Assembly: GCA_015232355.1 (NCBI GenBank)
Contig: JADFZW010000023.1
Location: 643 to 64,642 of the forward strand
Direction of reading: 5' to 3'
Length of the DNA: 64,000 nucleotides
Source: Oligoflexia bacterium
GTDB lineage: Bacteria; Bdellovibrionota; Bacteriovoracia; Bacteriovoracales; Bacteriovoracaceae
Part shown: in pieces, positions 27,306 to 35,733 of the stretch
How positions within the stretch are numbered: position 1 is the stretch's first letter
Layout of the letters: the number at the start of each line of letters is the position of its first letter
The notes under the pieces: model-generated
Told to the model about the DNA's origin: nothing
The model's database searches: none
The model's input: only the letters and a program-made list of their open reading frames with translations
Position numbers and translations under genes: made by a program

Positions 27306-28718
27306 TTATGGCCTGGCCATAGGAATGGCCTGGCCACTTGTATGGCCCATGGAAAAACCCATTAGCTTTGCAAGTGTCGGGGCCACATCAACAATATTAA
27401 TTTTACCAATACTCTTTCCATTCTTACTTCCATTCTTACTTCCATTTGTAATTCCACAACCACTAATAATAAATCCCGCATTCATATCAGGATTAGTTGG
27501 CAAATACCCATGATCCCCTCTCACTCGCTTTTCTTCCACAATTAACTCTCCTGTTAATTCAGTTCCAAATGTATAACCCTTCTTCGCCTCAAGAGCAAAG
27601 GATGCATCTGGAAGTGCATTTAATTTTTTAAGCTTGCTCTTATCTATAATATTATAAAGTAGCTCTTTTTCTTTTCCTTTTCCAACTCTTGCATTTTCAC
27701 TCAAATACTTCAGTACTCTATTTTTATTTTTAGCACTCTTTACATAAACTCCTGCTCCTGGGCCATTGTTATCAATAACTGCCTCCCAACTTTTTATCTG
27801 TCCACTTCCACTATCATCTAATTTAATAAAACCACCTTTTACTAAAAGTACATTAGGATTAATAACTCTCTTATAATCGGCCAATCCATGATCTCCTAAT
27901 ACAACAATACAAGTAGATTTTTTATCCACACCCTCAATAATTTTTTTAACCATATCATCTGTTTTCTTCATTGCCTCTCGTACCTCAACTCCATCACGCC
28001 CAAATTCATGTTGAGCATTGTCCATCATATTTATATGAATCATCAACAAATCAGGTTTATACTTATCACGAATATAAACTGCCGCATCTGTATCCCACTG
28101 ATCCCACTCATCATCATTGGTTGGACGTTTACCTTTTAAAGCTTTATCTAACTCATTCATCAGTCCAGGAGTCGCTCGCTCCATTGTATAATCCCACTGA
28201 GTTCGAGATCGCATTCCATCCACTGGAAAAATCTCTGGCACAATCCAATTCTCGACAGTGCCTAAACTCACTGGCCACATTAACATTGCTACTGTTTTTT
28301 TATTCTCGCGTGCTTTTTGCCACAATGTCGGTACTTTAATTCGCGAAGTGGCCCAAAGCCATTTTTTTTGTGGCCCACTCTCAGGATCAAAGATCTTATT
28401 TGCATATATACCATGCTTATCTGGATAGTGACCTGTCATCATACTTGTATGATTAGCATAGGTCACACTTGGAAATACTGTTTTTACCTCTGAAGCAGTT
28501 ACTCCCTCCTTTGCAAGTTGCTTTATTGTTGGTAATGGAAATGACGATTGGGTGTAGTATGTTGCATTCATTCCATCGATAGATATAATTATCATTTTGT
28601 TATTGTTCTTATTCTTGTTATTGTTATTGTTGGTCGCCGCCGATAATAAAACTGATGCAAAAAACGTTGTGTAAATTATTACTAAAATAAGAACTAAGAT
28701 ATTTTTATTTTTTTTCAT
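27306..28718 (-). CDS. Exported type I phosphodiesterase/nucleotide pyrophosphatase (alkaline phosphatase superfamily)
   Basis: 470 residues with a signal peptide and an Asn/Lys-rich spacer. Two-metal site: Asp in MIIISIDGMN, nucleophile Thr in VFPSVTYANHTSMMTG, Asp/His in VVLGDHGLAD and His in RGDHGYLPTNPDM. This is the PF01663 family, which cleaves phosphodiester or pyrophosphate bonds of nucleotides or lipid head groups. The His/Asp pair in MIHINMMDNAQHEFG completes the metal set. A C-terminal Gly/Asn-rich insert (about 430-450) is low complexity. Periplasmic location is inferred from the signal. A clean AGGAG ribosome site precedes the ATG. Confidence 0.88.
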   Translation of the reverse strand: MKKNKNILVLILVIIYTTFFASVLLSAATNNNNNKNKNNNKMIIISIDGMNATYYTQSSFPLPTIKQLAKEGVTASEVKTVFPSVTYANHTSMMTGHYPDKHGIYANKIFDPESGPQKKWLWATSRIKVPTLWQKARENKKTVAMLMWPVSLGTVENWIVPEIFPVDGMRSRTQWDYTMERATPGLMNELDKALKGKRPTNDDEWDQWDTDAAVYIRDKYKPDLLMIHINMMDNAQHEFGRDGVEVREAMKKTDDMVKKIIEGVDKKSTCIVVLGDHGLADYKRVINPNVLLVKGGFIKLDDSGSGQIKSWEAVIDNNGPGAGVYVKSAKNKNRVLKYLSENARVGKGKEKELLYNIIDKSKLKKLNALPDASFALEAKKGYTFGTELTGELIVEEKRVRGDHGYLPTNPDMNAGFIISGCGITNGSKNGSKNGKSIGKINIVDVAPTLAKLMGFSMGHTSGQAIPMARP

Positions 28719-28894
28719 TTTAACTCCTATTCTATTCGTATTTCGAAATATCTAAGAATCTGTTTTTGTTTGTAAATATTTTCTATGTTTATCAAACAAA
28801 ATAATACTCTGAAAATGTAAGTAGGCAATCAATAATTCATGTTTAAAAGGAGCATAAAATTAATCTAGAAAATTTAGAAATAGTGTATCTGTAT

Positions 28895-29710
28895 TCACAC
28901 TTTTTTATATTTGGGTTTTTCACCTAATTGTGAGAGTAAAGAGTTTACTTCTTCTTTAAGCTCGATCATCACCAGTTCTCGACTAATCATTATTTTGTTG
29001 AAATTTTCGACAACGTTAAGTTTTTCTATAAGTTCCTCTTGTGATTTTTTCAGTTCATCTTCCTTCACTAACAACTGCTTATTTGCACTCTCTAATTCCC
29101 TTGCTCGTCTCTTCTCTCTTTCAGAGGCAGTAAAGGCCATTTTAATGGCCACCATTCTTTGATTTTCAGAAATAAGTGCAAGTGATGAAACAACACATAA
29201 GGCGCCTATTCCTATACAGGTATTAATTAATGAAAACATTTCTTTGGGAAGAGTTTGAGGAAAGATGCCTCCATATTTTGGATAAAAATAAAAAAATATC
29301 AATTCCCCTATTCCAATTGCAATCCACAGTATTCCATAAAATCTGCTTGCAGTAGCAACAATAGCAGATGGAATTGCTATCAACCACATCAACACAAAAG
29401 TAGCTTGACCACCTGTAAAATAAGCAACTACAGTTATTACTATAAAAAGAATTATGCCCGTAATATTTGCAGCAACATTGATGGATTTTATACCTCTCAA
29501 AGTTATCGGTATAAAAACCGCTGCACATCCAGCAAGTAGTACTGCAAAACTAATCTCTTTTGCTCCAATCAAGTAATACAAGAGTGAAAAAATTGGAGAC
29601 CAAAATGCTAACGCTATTGTAAAAAGCAAAACTAATTGTGCTCTACTTGTTTGCTCAAGATTTACTAAAATTTCAGACGGAATTGATATTTCATAAATTT
29701 TTTTTATCAT
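28895..29710 (-). CDS. Membrane sensor ending in a coiled coil, without kinase domain
   Basis: 271 residues: about six membrane helices (residues 25-185), then a charged coiled coil (REKRRARELESANKQLLVKEDEL). It ends with KIMISRELVMIELKEEVNSLL, the linker that in many sensors joins directly to a histidine-kinase, GGDEF or PAS module. Here translation stops about 15 residues later, so no output domain is present. It is either a stand-alone membrane signalling adaptor or a sensor whose output half is lost. The next gene is divergent, 116 bp away. No obvious partner kinase lies adjacent. Confidence 0.6.
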   Translation of the reverse strand: MIKKIYEISIPSEILVNLEQTSRAQLVLLFTIALAFWSPIFSLLYYLIGAKEISFAVLLAGCAAVFIPITLRGIKSINVAANITGIILFIVITVVAYFTGGQATFVLMWLIAIPSAIVATASRFYGILWIAIGIGELIFFYFYPKYGGIFPQTLPKEMFSLINTCIGIGALCVVSSLALISENQRMVAIKMAFTASEREKRRARELESANKQLLVKEDELKKSQEELIEKLNVVENFNKIMISRELVMIELKEEVNSLLSQLGEKPKYKKV

Positions 29711-29826
29711 TATTTTATTATCAAATGTATTTACTCTTAATGCAATAATTTTTCATTGACGTTCACAACATATAGAGAGTAGTTTTCTTAAGCTTTTAAA
29801 CATTATCTAACAAGGTAAGAGACCAT

Positions 29827-32800
29827 ATGATAAATGATACAACAACATCTACTGCGATTAGATCTGAAATTACATCCAAAATTACATCCAAAACAACCTC
29901 TGAAACAATACAAAATCTTCAAACACACTCTCTGTTAATCTCTAATATCCAACGCTTTAGTGTTCATGATGGGCCAGGTATTCGAACGGTGATTTTTTTT
30001 CCTGGTTGCAATCTTCAATGTAAATGGTGTCATAACCCTGAATTACAAAACCAAAATAATCAATTGGAATTTAATAGCGATAAATGTTCCCCCTTTTGTC
30101 TGCACTCTTGTGTAAACATATGCCCGACAGGTGCTTTAAAAAGTGAGCGACCAGTAACACTTGATCGAAATAAATGTACATTATGTAATTCCTGTGTGGA
30201 AAATTGTAGCTACCAAGCACTTAGAACTGTCTCTCGAGAAATTACTGTGGAAAATTTGCTTACAGAAATTTTAAAGGACAAATCATATTTCGATGCCAGT
30301 GGTGGAGGAGTTACTCTTTCAGGTGGTGAACCATTACTGCAATCACAAGCGATTCAACAACTTCTTCAGCATTTAAAGCAATTAAAAATTCATACTTTGA
30401 TTGAAACCGCTGGAGCTGTTAATTGGGATGCTTTTGATATAATACTACCTTGGGTTGATACTTTTTTCTTTGATATAAAGGCGGCAGGAGATAAAATTCA
30501 TCAAAAACTAGTAGGAGTAAAACCACAAATTATTCATCAAAATATTCATAAATTGCTCGAACGAAAAGTCGATGTTGCATTTCGTATGCTAGTAGTGCCT
30601 GGATATAATGATCAAAATCTAGAAGATGTTGTTGATCTTTTATGTAACAAATTTAAAATATTTTCTATTACTTTGTTAAAATATCAATCATTATGGGAAT
30701 CAAAACTTAAAAATGTAGAAAGCAATCAACAAGCACTAAATATTTCAAACGATGAAGCGACCAATGCAATTGAAGTGGCCAGCACTTTTTTTATTAAAAA
30801 TGGTGTTAAAGTTATTCGCTATGATAATCTAGAAAAACATAAGAGAAAAGATTTTTCTGAAAGAGTAAAGTATTTAAAGGAAGAGATAAGAAATGCTCCT
30901 TTTAGTGTTTGTTTAGAGAGAAGTAATCTTATTACTGATTACATGAAATCAAAAGATGCCAAAATAGATGCAAATAAAAATTCCAAAAAATCTGTAGAAA
31001 TTATTCGAGCAGAGGGACTTGCATACATAATGAAAAATCGTCTCTGTAAAATATATCCACATGAATTGCTAGTTGGCAATTTCACAAAAAAACGTGTGGG
31101 TGGACATCTCTATATGGAACACCATGGATTTGCATTTGCGAGTGAACTTTTTTATATCGATAAACGAAAAACAAATCCTTTGCAGTTAAGTTGGCGTGAA
31201 AAATTACTATACTATACTAAACTATTACCCTTTTGGTTTTTAGGTAATAGTATTTTAAAAAGTAATTCCTTATGGCAATTTATATCTTTTTTATATGGAC
31301 AATTTGTAGGTAAATCTTACGTAACTCCTCTGGTAGCATCTGTTGCTCACTTCGTTCCTAATTTTAAAAAAATATTAACTCTGGGAACAGATGGTATTAT
31401 TGAGGAGGCAAAAAGATATCAAGAAAAAAAAGATTTTTATCAAGGAATACAGATAGTATGTGAGGGACTTGCTCAAATGGCCCATAACTACTCCGTAGAA
31501 GCTAAAAAAGAGGCAAAAAAACTTGCTGAACAGTTGGTCGCTAATGATCAGAATTGTAAAAATGATAAAAATAATAAACGATATCAAGAGTTGATGTTGA
31601 TTTCCCAAACTTGCGCTAATGTTCCTAAAAGGCCTGCGCAAACATTTCGAGAAGCAATTCAGAGTGCATACTTTACAATGATCGCATTAACTCTAGAAGT
31701 ACAAGAACAAGGACTTAGTTTTGGTCGTATTGATCAGTGGCTTTATCCTTACTACAAAAGAGATCTTGAAAATAAAATAATAACGGCCGAAGAAGCATTT
31801 GAACTAATTTGTTGTTTTACTATTAAGATGTCAGAATTATCTCCTGCACTTCCAGAAATTGGTACAAGGTTGTATGGTGGAATGATGAGTGGTCAAGGCG
31901 CCGATTTCGGAGGAATAAATGCTGAAACTGCAGAGGACGCCACTAATGATTTAACTTATATGTTTTTAGATGCTGCCGGACTAGGTATGCGCCAACCAAA
32001 TTATCATGCACGAATTTCTGCAAGCAAAAGTTCTCCAGAATATCTCTATCGAATATCGCAATTACTTTGCTCTGGTTCACCAACACCAGCTTTGTTTAAT
32101 GATGATGTGATTATACCTCTAATCCAAAAAACTCATCACACTTCCATTGAGCTGGCCAGAGACTACGCTATTGTCGGATGTATGGAATTGGTTCTTAGTG
32201 GAAATCATTTCGGTGATACTGATTGGGGATTAATTAATATTGTCAGACCACTAGAACAAATTATCCACGGTAAATACGGTATGAGCATGAACATAAGCAT
32301 GGATGAAATTGTTAATCAATATGCTCTCCTCTTGGCCAAACAAGTTGATGAGATTATAAAAGAAGTACAAAGATTGGAAATAGGTTTAAGAAAATATCCC
32401 ACACTCTTAAGTGATGCTTTAATCGATGGTTGTATGGAAAAAGGGATCGATGTAAATAAGGGAGGAGCATTTTATAATTCTAGTGGAGTTCAAGCAGTAG
32501 GAGTTGCAGATGTTGCTGATTCTTTAGCAGCAATAGATTATTTGATTTTTCAAAAGAAACTTTATACTTGGGAACAATTAATTTTAGCGCTTAAAAATAA
32601 TTTTAAGGGCAAAAAAATTTATGATCACATACGTGCAGAATGTGTTCGTTCTCCAAAATTTGGAAATGATCATCAGTTGCCAGACTATTATGCAAGTGTA
32701 GTTATGAAAATATTTTCGCAAATTTTAGATAAATATAAAAATACCAGAGGAGGTCCATATCTTGCTGGATACTATTCCATGACCACACATACGGTTTTTG

Positions 32801-33222
32801 GCAAACGAACTTTAGCATTGCCTTCGGGAAGATTAGCGGGAGAAATGTTTGCTAATGGTTTCTCTCCAACATTGGGAAGTGAAATGGATGGACCTACTGC
32901 CGCTCTTAATTCTGTGGCCAAACAAAATCCTGGTGCTAACGGAACATCTACTAATATTAAATTTGATATGAATCTTTTGAGAGGAGAAAATGGTATCAAT
33001 ATTTTAAGTGGAATAATAAATGGATTTTTTATTAGCAATGGTTTGCAATTACAAATTAATACTCTTGATTCTGCTACACTTATGGATGCTTTAGATAATC
33101 CTGAAAAATATCGTGACTTGATGGTACGAGTATCTGGCTACTGTGCTTACTTTAACGATTTAACTCCTGAAATGAAAAAGATCATTATTAATCGTACCTT
33201 TCACCAACAAATTGTTTATTGA
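29827..33222 (+). CDS. Fusion of glycyl-radical-enzyme activase and glycyl radical enzyme
   Basis: 1131 residues in one uninterrupted frame. Residues about 40-320 are a radical-SAM activating enzyme: DGPGIRTVIFFPGC, the SAM cluster Cys61/65/68 in CNLQCKWCH, an inserted pair of ferredoxin-type clusters (CSPFC..SCVNICP and CTLCNSCVENC), then SGGEPLL. From about 330 (ERVKYLKEEIRNAP) to the end is a full glycyl radical enzyme. Its thiyl Cys785 lies in VGCMELV with Glu787 two residues on, as in the dehydratase/lyase classes. The radical Gly1104 lies in RVSGYCAYF. The activase normally is a separate protein that makes the radical on this Gly. The reaction is unknown; the C-x-E pair suggests an eliminase. 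Strictly anaerobic chemistry. Confidence 0.9.
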   Translation: MINDTTTSTAIRSEITSKITSKTTSETIQNLQTHSLLISNIQRFSVHDGPGIRTVIFFPGCNLQCKWCHNPELQNQNNQLEFNSDKCSPFCLHSCVNICPTGALKSERPVTLDRNKCTLCNSCVENCSYQALRTVSREITVENLLTEILKDKSYFDASGGGVTLSGGEPLLQSQAIQQLLQHLKQLKIHTLIETAGAVNWDAFDIILPWVDTFFFDIKAAGDKIHQKLVGVKPQIIHQNIHKLLERKVDVAFRMLVVPGYNDQNLEDVVDLLCNKFKIFSITLLKYQSLWESKLKNVESNQQALNISNDEATNAIEVASTFFIKNGVKVIRYDNLEKHKRKDFSERVKYLKEEIRNAPFSVCLERSNLITDYMKSKDAKIDANKNSKKSVEIIRAEGLAYIMKNRLCKIYPHELLVGNFTKKRVGGHLYMEHHGFAFASELFYIDKRKTNPLQLSWREKLLYYTKLLPFWFLGNSILKSNSLWQFISFLYGQFVGKSYVTPLVASVAHFVPNFKKILTLGTDGIIEEAKRYQEKKDFYQGIQIVCEGLAQMAHNYSVEAKKEAKKLAEQLVANDQNCKNDKNNKRYQELMLISQTCANVPKRPAQTFREAIQSAYFTMIALTLEVQEQGLSFGRIDQWLYPYYKRDLENKIITAEEAFELICCFTIKMSELSPALPEIGTRLYGGMMSGQGADFGGINAETAEDATNDLTYMFLDAAGLGMRQPNYHARISASKSSPEYLYRISQLLCSGSPTPALFNDDVIIPLIQKTHHTSIELARDYAIVGCMELVLSGNHFGDTDWGLINIVRPLEQIIHGKYGMSMNISMDEIVNQYALLLAKQVDEIIKEVQRLEIGLRKYPTLLSDALIDGCMEKGIDVNKGGAFYNSSGVQAVGVADVADSLAAIDYLIFQKKLYTWEQLILALKNNFKGKKIYDHIRAECVRSPKFGNDHQLPDYYASVVMKIFSQILDKYKNTRGGPYLAGYYSMTTHTVFGKRTLALPSGRLAGEMFANGFSPTLGSEMDGPTAALNSVAKQNPGANGTSTNIKFDMNLLRGENGINILSGIINGFFISNGLQLQINTLDSATLMDALDNPEKYRDLMVRVSGYCAYFNDLTPEMKKIIINRTFHQQIVY

Positions 33223-33251
33223 AAAATCATTGAAAAATTTAAAAAAAAGAA

Positions 33252-33287
33252 GGCCGGCACCCATGGCACTTAGAGGCACCCTAATAG
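33252..33287. repeat. GC-rich short repeat downstream of the AAA ATPase gene
   Basis: Contains GGCCGGCACCC (33252-33262) and GGCACCCTAATAG (33275-33287). Both words recur on the other side of the ATPase gene at 34671-34687, where they overlap as one word. They stand out in the A/T-rich surroundings and bracket the gene. Confidence 0.6.
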
Positions 33288-34516
33288 AGAAACCCTAGAA
33301 TCCATAAGGGAATCTTATTTTTCATCCCAATCTCAATATCGTCGGAAAACACATAGGCATTCTTTTGATCTTTTATTTGTACTGAATTTTTACTTTTCCC
33401 TCCGATTTCTAGGGTATATTTATCATCTAACAAAAAATCTCCTCTATCTGGAATTTTAATATCATGAAGTCCGCTTAAAATATTGGCCACAAAAGTTTCT
33501 CGCAAATTTCCAATATCCGGTGAATTTTTGTTACTTAAAGCATAGACAAAATTTGGATTATTCAAATAAATTTTCTCTGGTCTTTGCAGTCCAGATAATT
33601 TTCCACCAGCTTTATCTACATTGATAATAATTTGCAATTTATCAAGATATCCTAAATATTGCTTTAATGTTCTCTCATCTGATATTGATAAAGCAGTTTT
33701 TATTTTTGCCATATCAGGAGCAAAAGGACAACTACCGGCCAAATAGTTTAACAGTTTTTTTATCCTCTTTAAACTAACACCAGATAATTTAGGATGAACT
33801 GCAATTATATCATTTTCTATAGATGAATTAATCATCTGATGAATTGCCAGATAATAATTTTCAATTGATACATATTCTTTACGAAATGGAAAACATCCCT
33901 CTTTAAGATATTTATGAAAAACAGTAATTATCTTCATCTCTTTTTTTTCAAATTTTTTTAACAAATTATGAGTAATCTCCTGATGATTTATAAGAATATC
34001 ATCTAATTTAAATGTAGGTAGAGAGAGTTTATATTCAAATTCAATATACTCTCGCAAACTCATATGTTTCATATTAAACACCAGCGCTCTTCTGCTAAGA
34101 TCAAAAGATCCTTTGGAAATCTCCAAAGATGATGAACCGGAAATAACTACTCTTAGTTTTTTAAAAGTATCAAAAATACTTTTAATCTCTTTAGACCAAT
34201 TTTCATATTTATGTATCTCGTCAATGGCCAAAATTTGTCCTCCCTCCATAACAAAATTTTCAGCTATTTGATATAGTCCAATCTTTTCTGCTAATAGATG
34301 ATCGGCGGGAACATAAAGAATTTTATCTGACGTAGTATCGTTATTAGCTCGTTTTAATATGTATTGAAGAATAGCTGTTGTTTTTCCTACACCTCTTGCT
34401 CCAATTACAAAAAATACTCTAGCATCATCATTAAAATTTTGAAAAAAGTAACGTTTAAACTCAAGAGAAACATCTTTAATAAAAGATTGAGAAAGTAATT
34501 TAATATCATAATTCAT
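33281..34516 (-). CDS. AAA-family ATPase with DUF4143-type C-terminal domain
   Basis: 411 residues. Walker A is VIGARGVGKTTAIL and Walker B is ILAIDEIHKYENW. The sensor segment VVISGSSSLEIS and the Arg-containing RRALVFNMKHMSLREYIEFE follow. The C-terminal half (about 270-400) has winged-helix and nuclease-like strands (RETFVANIL ... DFLLDDKYTLEIGGKS) of the DUF4143 group. This large family is scattered by horizontal transfer and its role is mostly unknown; some members are suspected toxin-antitoxin or defence-like components. It stands alone, with a repeat array at its promoter and matching short repeats at both ends. Confidence 0.82.
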   Translation of the reverse strand: MNYDIKLLSQSFIKDVSLEFKRYFFQNFNDDARVFFVIGARGVGKTTAILQYILKRANNDTTSDKILYVPADHLLAEKIGLYQIAENFVMEGGQILAIDEIHKYENWSKEIKSIFDTFKKLRVVISGSSSLEISKGSFDLSRRALVFNMKHMSLREYIEFEYKLSLPTFKLDDILINHQEITHNLLKKFEKKEMKIITVFHKYLKEGCFPFRKEYVSIENYYLAIHQMINSSIENDIIAVHPKLSGVSLKRIKKLLNYLAGSCPFAPDMAKIKTALSISDERTLKQYLGYLDKLQIIINVDKAGGKLSGLQRPEKIYLNNPNFVYALSNKNSPDIGNLRETFVANILSGLHDIKIPDRGDFLLDDKYTLEIGGKSKNSVQIKDQKNAYVFSDDIEIGMKNKIPLWILGFLY

Positions 34517-34547
34517 GGCCTAAACACCTTTTGCTCACAACTTTAAG

Positions 34548-34630
34548 TTAGTAACACATTACTTTAGCAATATATTACTTTAGTAATACATTACTAATAT
34601 ATCATTAGTTTATTAGTAATGCATTACTAA
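34548..34630. promoter_or_regulatory. Array of four 16-18 bp palindromic repeats upstream of the AAA ATPase gene
   Basis: Four copies of a near-palindrome: TTAGTAACACATTACT (34548-34563), TTAGCAATATATTACT (34564-34579), TTAGTAATACATTACTAA (34580-34597) and TTAGTAATGCATTACTAA (34613-34630). The first three are head to tail at 16-bp spacing; the fourth starts 33 bp after the third, about two periods. The last two are palindromes almost end to end. It lies 32-114 bp from the ATPase start codon. This is the layout of a cooperative repressor operator or of iterons. Confidence 0.7.
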
Positions 34631-34670
34631 TTTGTTACTTCTTCAACTTTAAACTTTTTAAAAAAAAGTC

Positions 34671-34687
34671 GGCCGGCACCCTAATAG
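34671..34687. repeat. GC-rich short repeat upstream of the AAA ATPase locus
   Basis: GGCCGGCACCCTAATAG, which matches both words of the repeat at 33252-33287. It follows an A-run in both places (33241-33248 and 34660-34667). The pair frames the ATPase gene and its operator array, about 1.4 kb. Confidence 0.6.
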
Positions 34688-34702
34688 GCACACTAAGGCC
34701 TC

Positions 34703-35212
34703 CTAATATTTCAATTTGTAACCAACAAAATAAACTCCGATAGTTTCTCCTTTTGAATTTCTTATTGGTTCATATCCTGTTTGATATGATAATCCTAATA
34801 TATCAACTTCTCCGTAAAAAGATTCTCCCTTTTCAATTGCTTCGAATGCTGCATTCTTTGCTAATTTCGTTCCTATTGCTCGTTTGTTATCTATTGTGTA
34901 GACACTGGTTGAAATTCTAATGTACTCACCATTATGAGCAACAAAAAGAGTGGCAGACATTCTATCATTTCCTGATTTTATTTCATCAACGATAGTATTA
35001 TTAGTGTTGATTTTGGTATCCCCAAATTTTAATATTGGCAGAGGTCTGTCTGCAATTTCCGTCGAGATTCCCTCTAATTTTGGAGCACCCAATTTTGCAG
35101 TCTTCTCTTTTAAAATGCTCATTGTTTTTTTTACTAGCTCTGCTGAAGTTTCAGCATTAGTTAAAGTAGGCATGATGATCGTTATCAACAAAATAATAAA
35201 CACTTTCTTCAT
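34703..35212 (-). CDS. Secreted stand-alone Cache domain protein
   Basis: 169 residues. Signal peptide ending NAE is followed by one Cache_3/Cache_2-type sensor domain. Motifs match the periplasmic part of chemoreceptors: VDEIKSGNDRMSATLFVAHNGEYIRISTS (two blocks), RAIGTKLAKNAAFEAI, GESFYGEVDILGLSYQTGYEPI and GETIGVYFVGYKL. There is no membrane anchor after it and no methyl-accepting or kinase part. It is the last gene behind the carboxylase operon (22 bp after the biotin carrier stop), with AAGG before its ATG. A periplasmic small-molecule binder is inferred. Confidence 0.75.
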   Translation of the reverse strand: MKKVFIILLITIIMPTLTNAETSAELVKKTMSILKEKTAKLGAPKLEGISTEIADRPLPILKFGDTKINTNNTIVDEIKSGNDRMSATLFVAHNGEYIRISTSVYTIDNKRAIGTKLAKNAAFEAIEKGESFYGEVDILGLSYQTGYEPIRNSKGETIGVYFVGYKLKY

Positions 35213-35234
35213 TATCTTTTCCTTGAATTTAAAA

Positions 35235-35729
35235 TTAATTTTTCAACTTAACTAATACTTTGTTAGCGGCAATCTGCTGGCCCTCACTTGCAAATACTGC
35301 TTCGATTTCACCATCGATATTTGATTTATATGACGTCTCCATCTTCATTGCTTCTACAACAATCAAAGTATCACCCTTTGAAACTTTTGCACCGGCCACA
35401 GCTTGCAGCTTTACAACTTTACCAGGAATTGGAGATTTAATTTCCAATACACTACTCTCTGCCGAATCACCAACATCATCTTTATCACTTTGTCTTCTTT
35501 TATCTAAAACTTTTACCTTTACTCCGTGATAATCTACATAATATACACCCTCTTTATCTACTGATACAAAAGTATTGTACACTTTTCCCTCTGTAGAAAA
35601 GATGTAATTGCTGTCAGCACTCTTTTGAATTTGAACAGTGTAAGGGCGTCCATTTATTGTTATTGTAGTATTAGTAAAATCTGTATTAACTAAATATGTT
35701 TTTCCATTATAGATAAATTCTCTATTCAT
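35235..35729 (-). CDS. Biotin carboxyl carrier subunit of an acyl-CoA carboxylase
   Basis: 164 residues. The last 75 are a biotinyl domain: IKSPIPGKVVKLQAVAGAKVSKGD, with the biotin-accepting Lys in EAMKMET. The N-terminal 85 residues are strand-rich (FIYNGKTYLVN, YYVDYHGVKVKVL) and resemble the linker/BT domain of acyl-CoA carboxylase alpha chains. It follows the biotin carboxylase stop by 4 bp. Alpha chain functions are thus split into two proteins here, whereas methylcrotonyl-CoA carboxylase alpha is normally one chain of about 650 residues. Confidence 0.9.
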   Translation of the reverse strand: MNREFIYNGKTYLVNTDFTNTTITINGRPYTVQIQKSADSNYIFSTEGKVYNTFVSVDKEGVYYVDYHGVKVKVLDKRRQSDKDDVGDSAESSVLEIKSPIPGKVVKLQAVAGAKVSKGDTLIVVEAMKMETSYKSNIDGEIEAVFASEGQQIAANKVLVKLKN

Positions 35730-35733
35730 CTAA

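Noticed and set aside
27202..27513. 103-codon plus-strand frame at the end of the hydratase gene
   Set aside because: It overlaps the hydratase and the opposite-strand phosphodiesterase in other frames, and its sequence is the antisense of low-complexity Gly/Asn codons.
29223..29539. Cys/Tyr-rich frames on both strands inside the membrane sensor gene
   Set aside because: Shadow frames of hydrophobic codons; no ribosome site and atypical composition.
29827..33222. Glycyl radical enzyme as part of a microcompartment locus
   Set aside because: No shell-protein, aldehyde dehydrogenase or phosphotransacylase gene lies nearby in the window.
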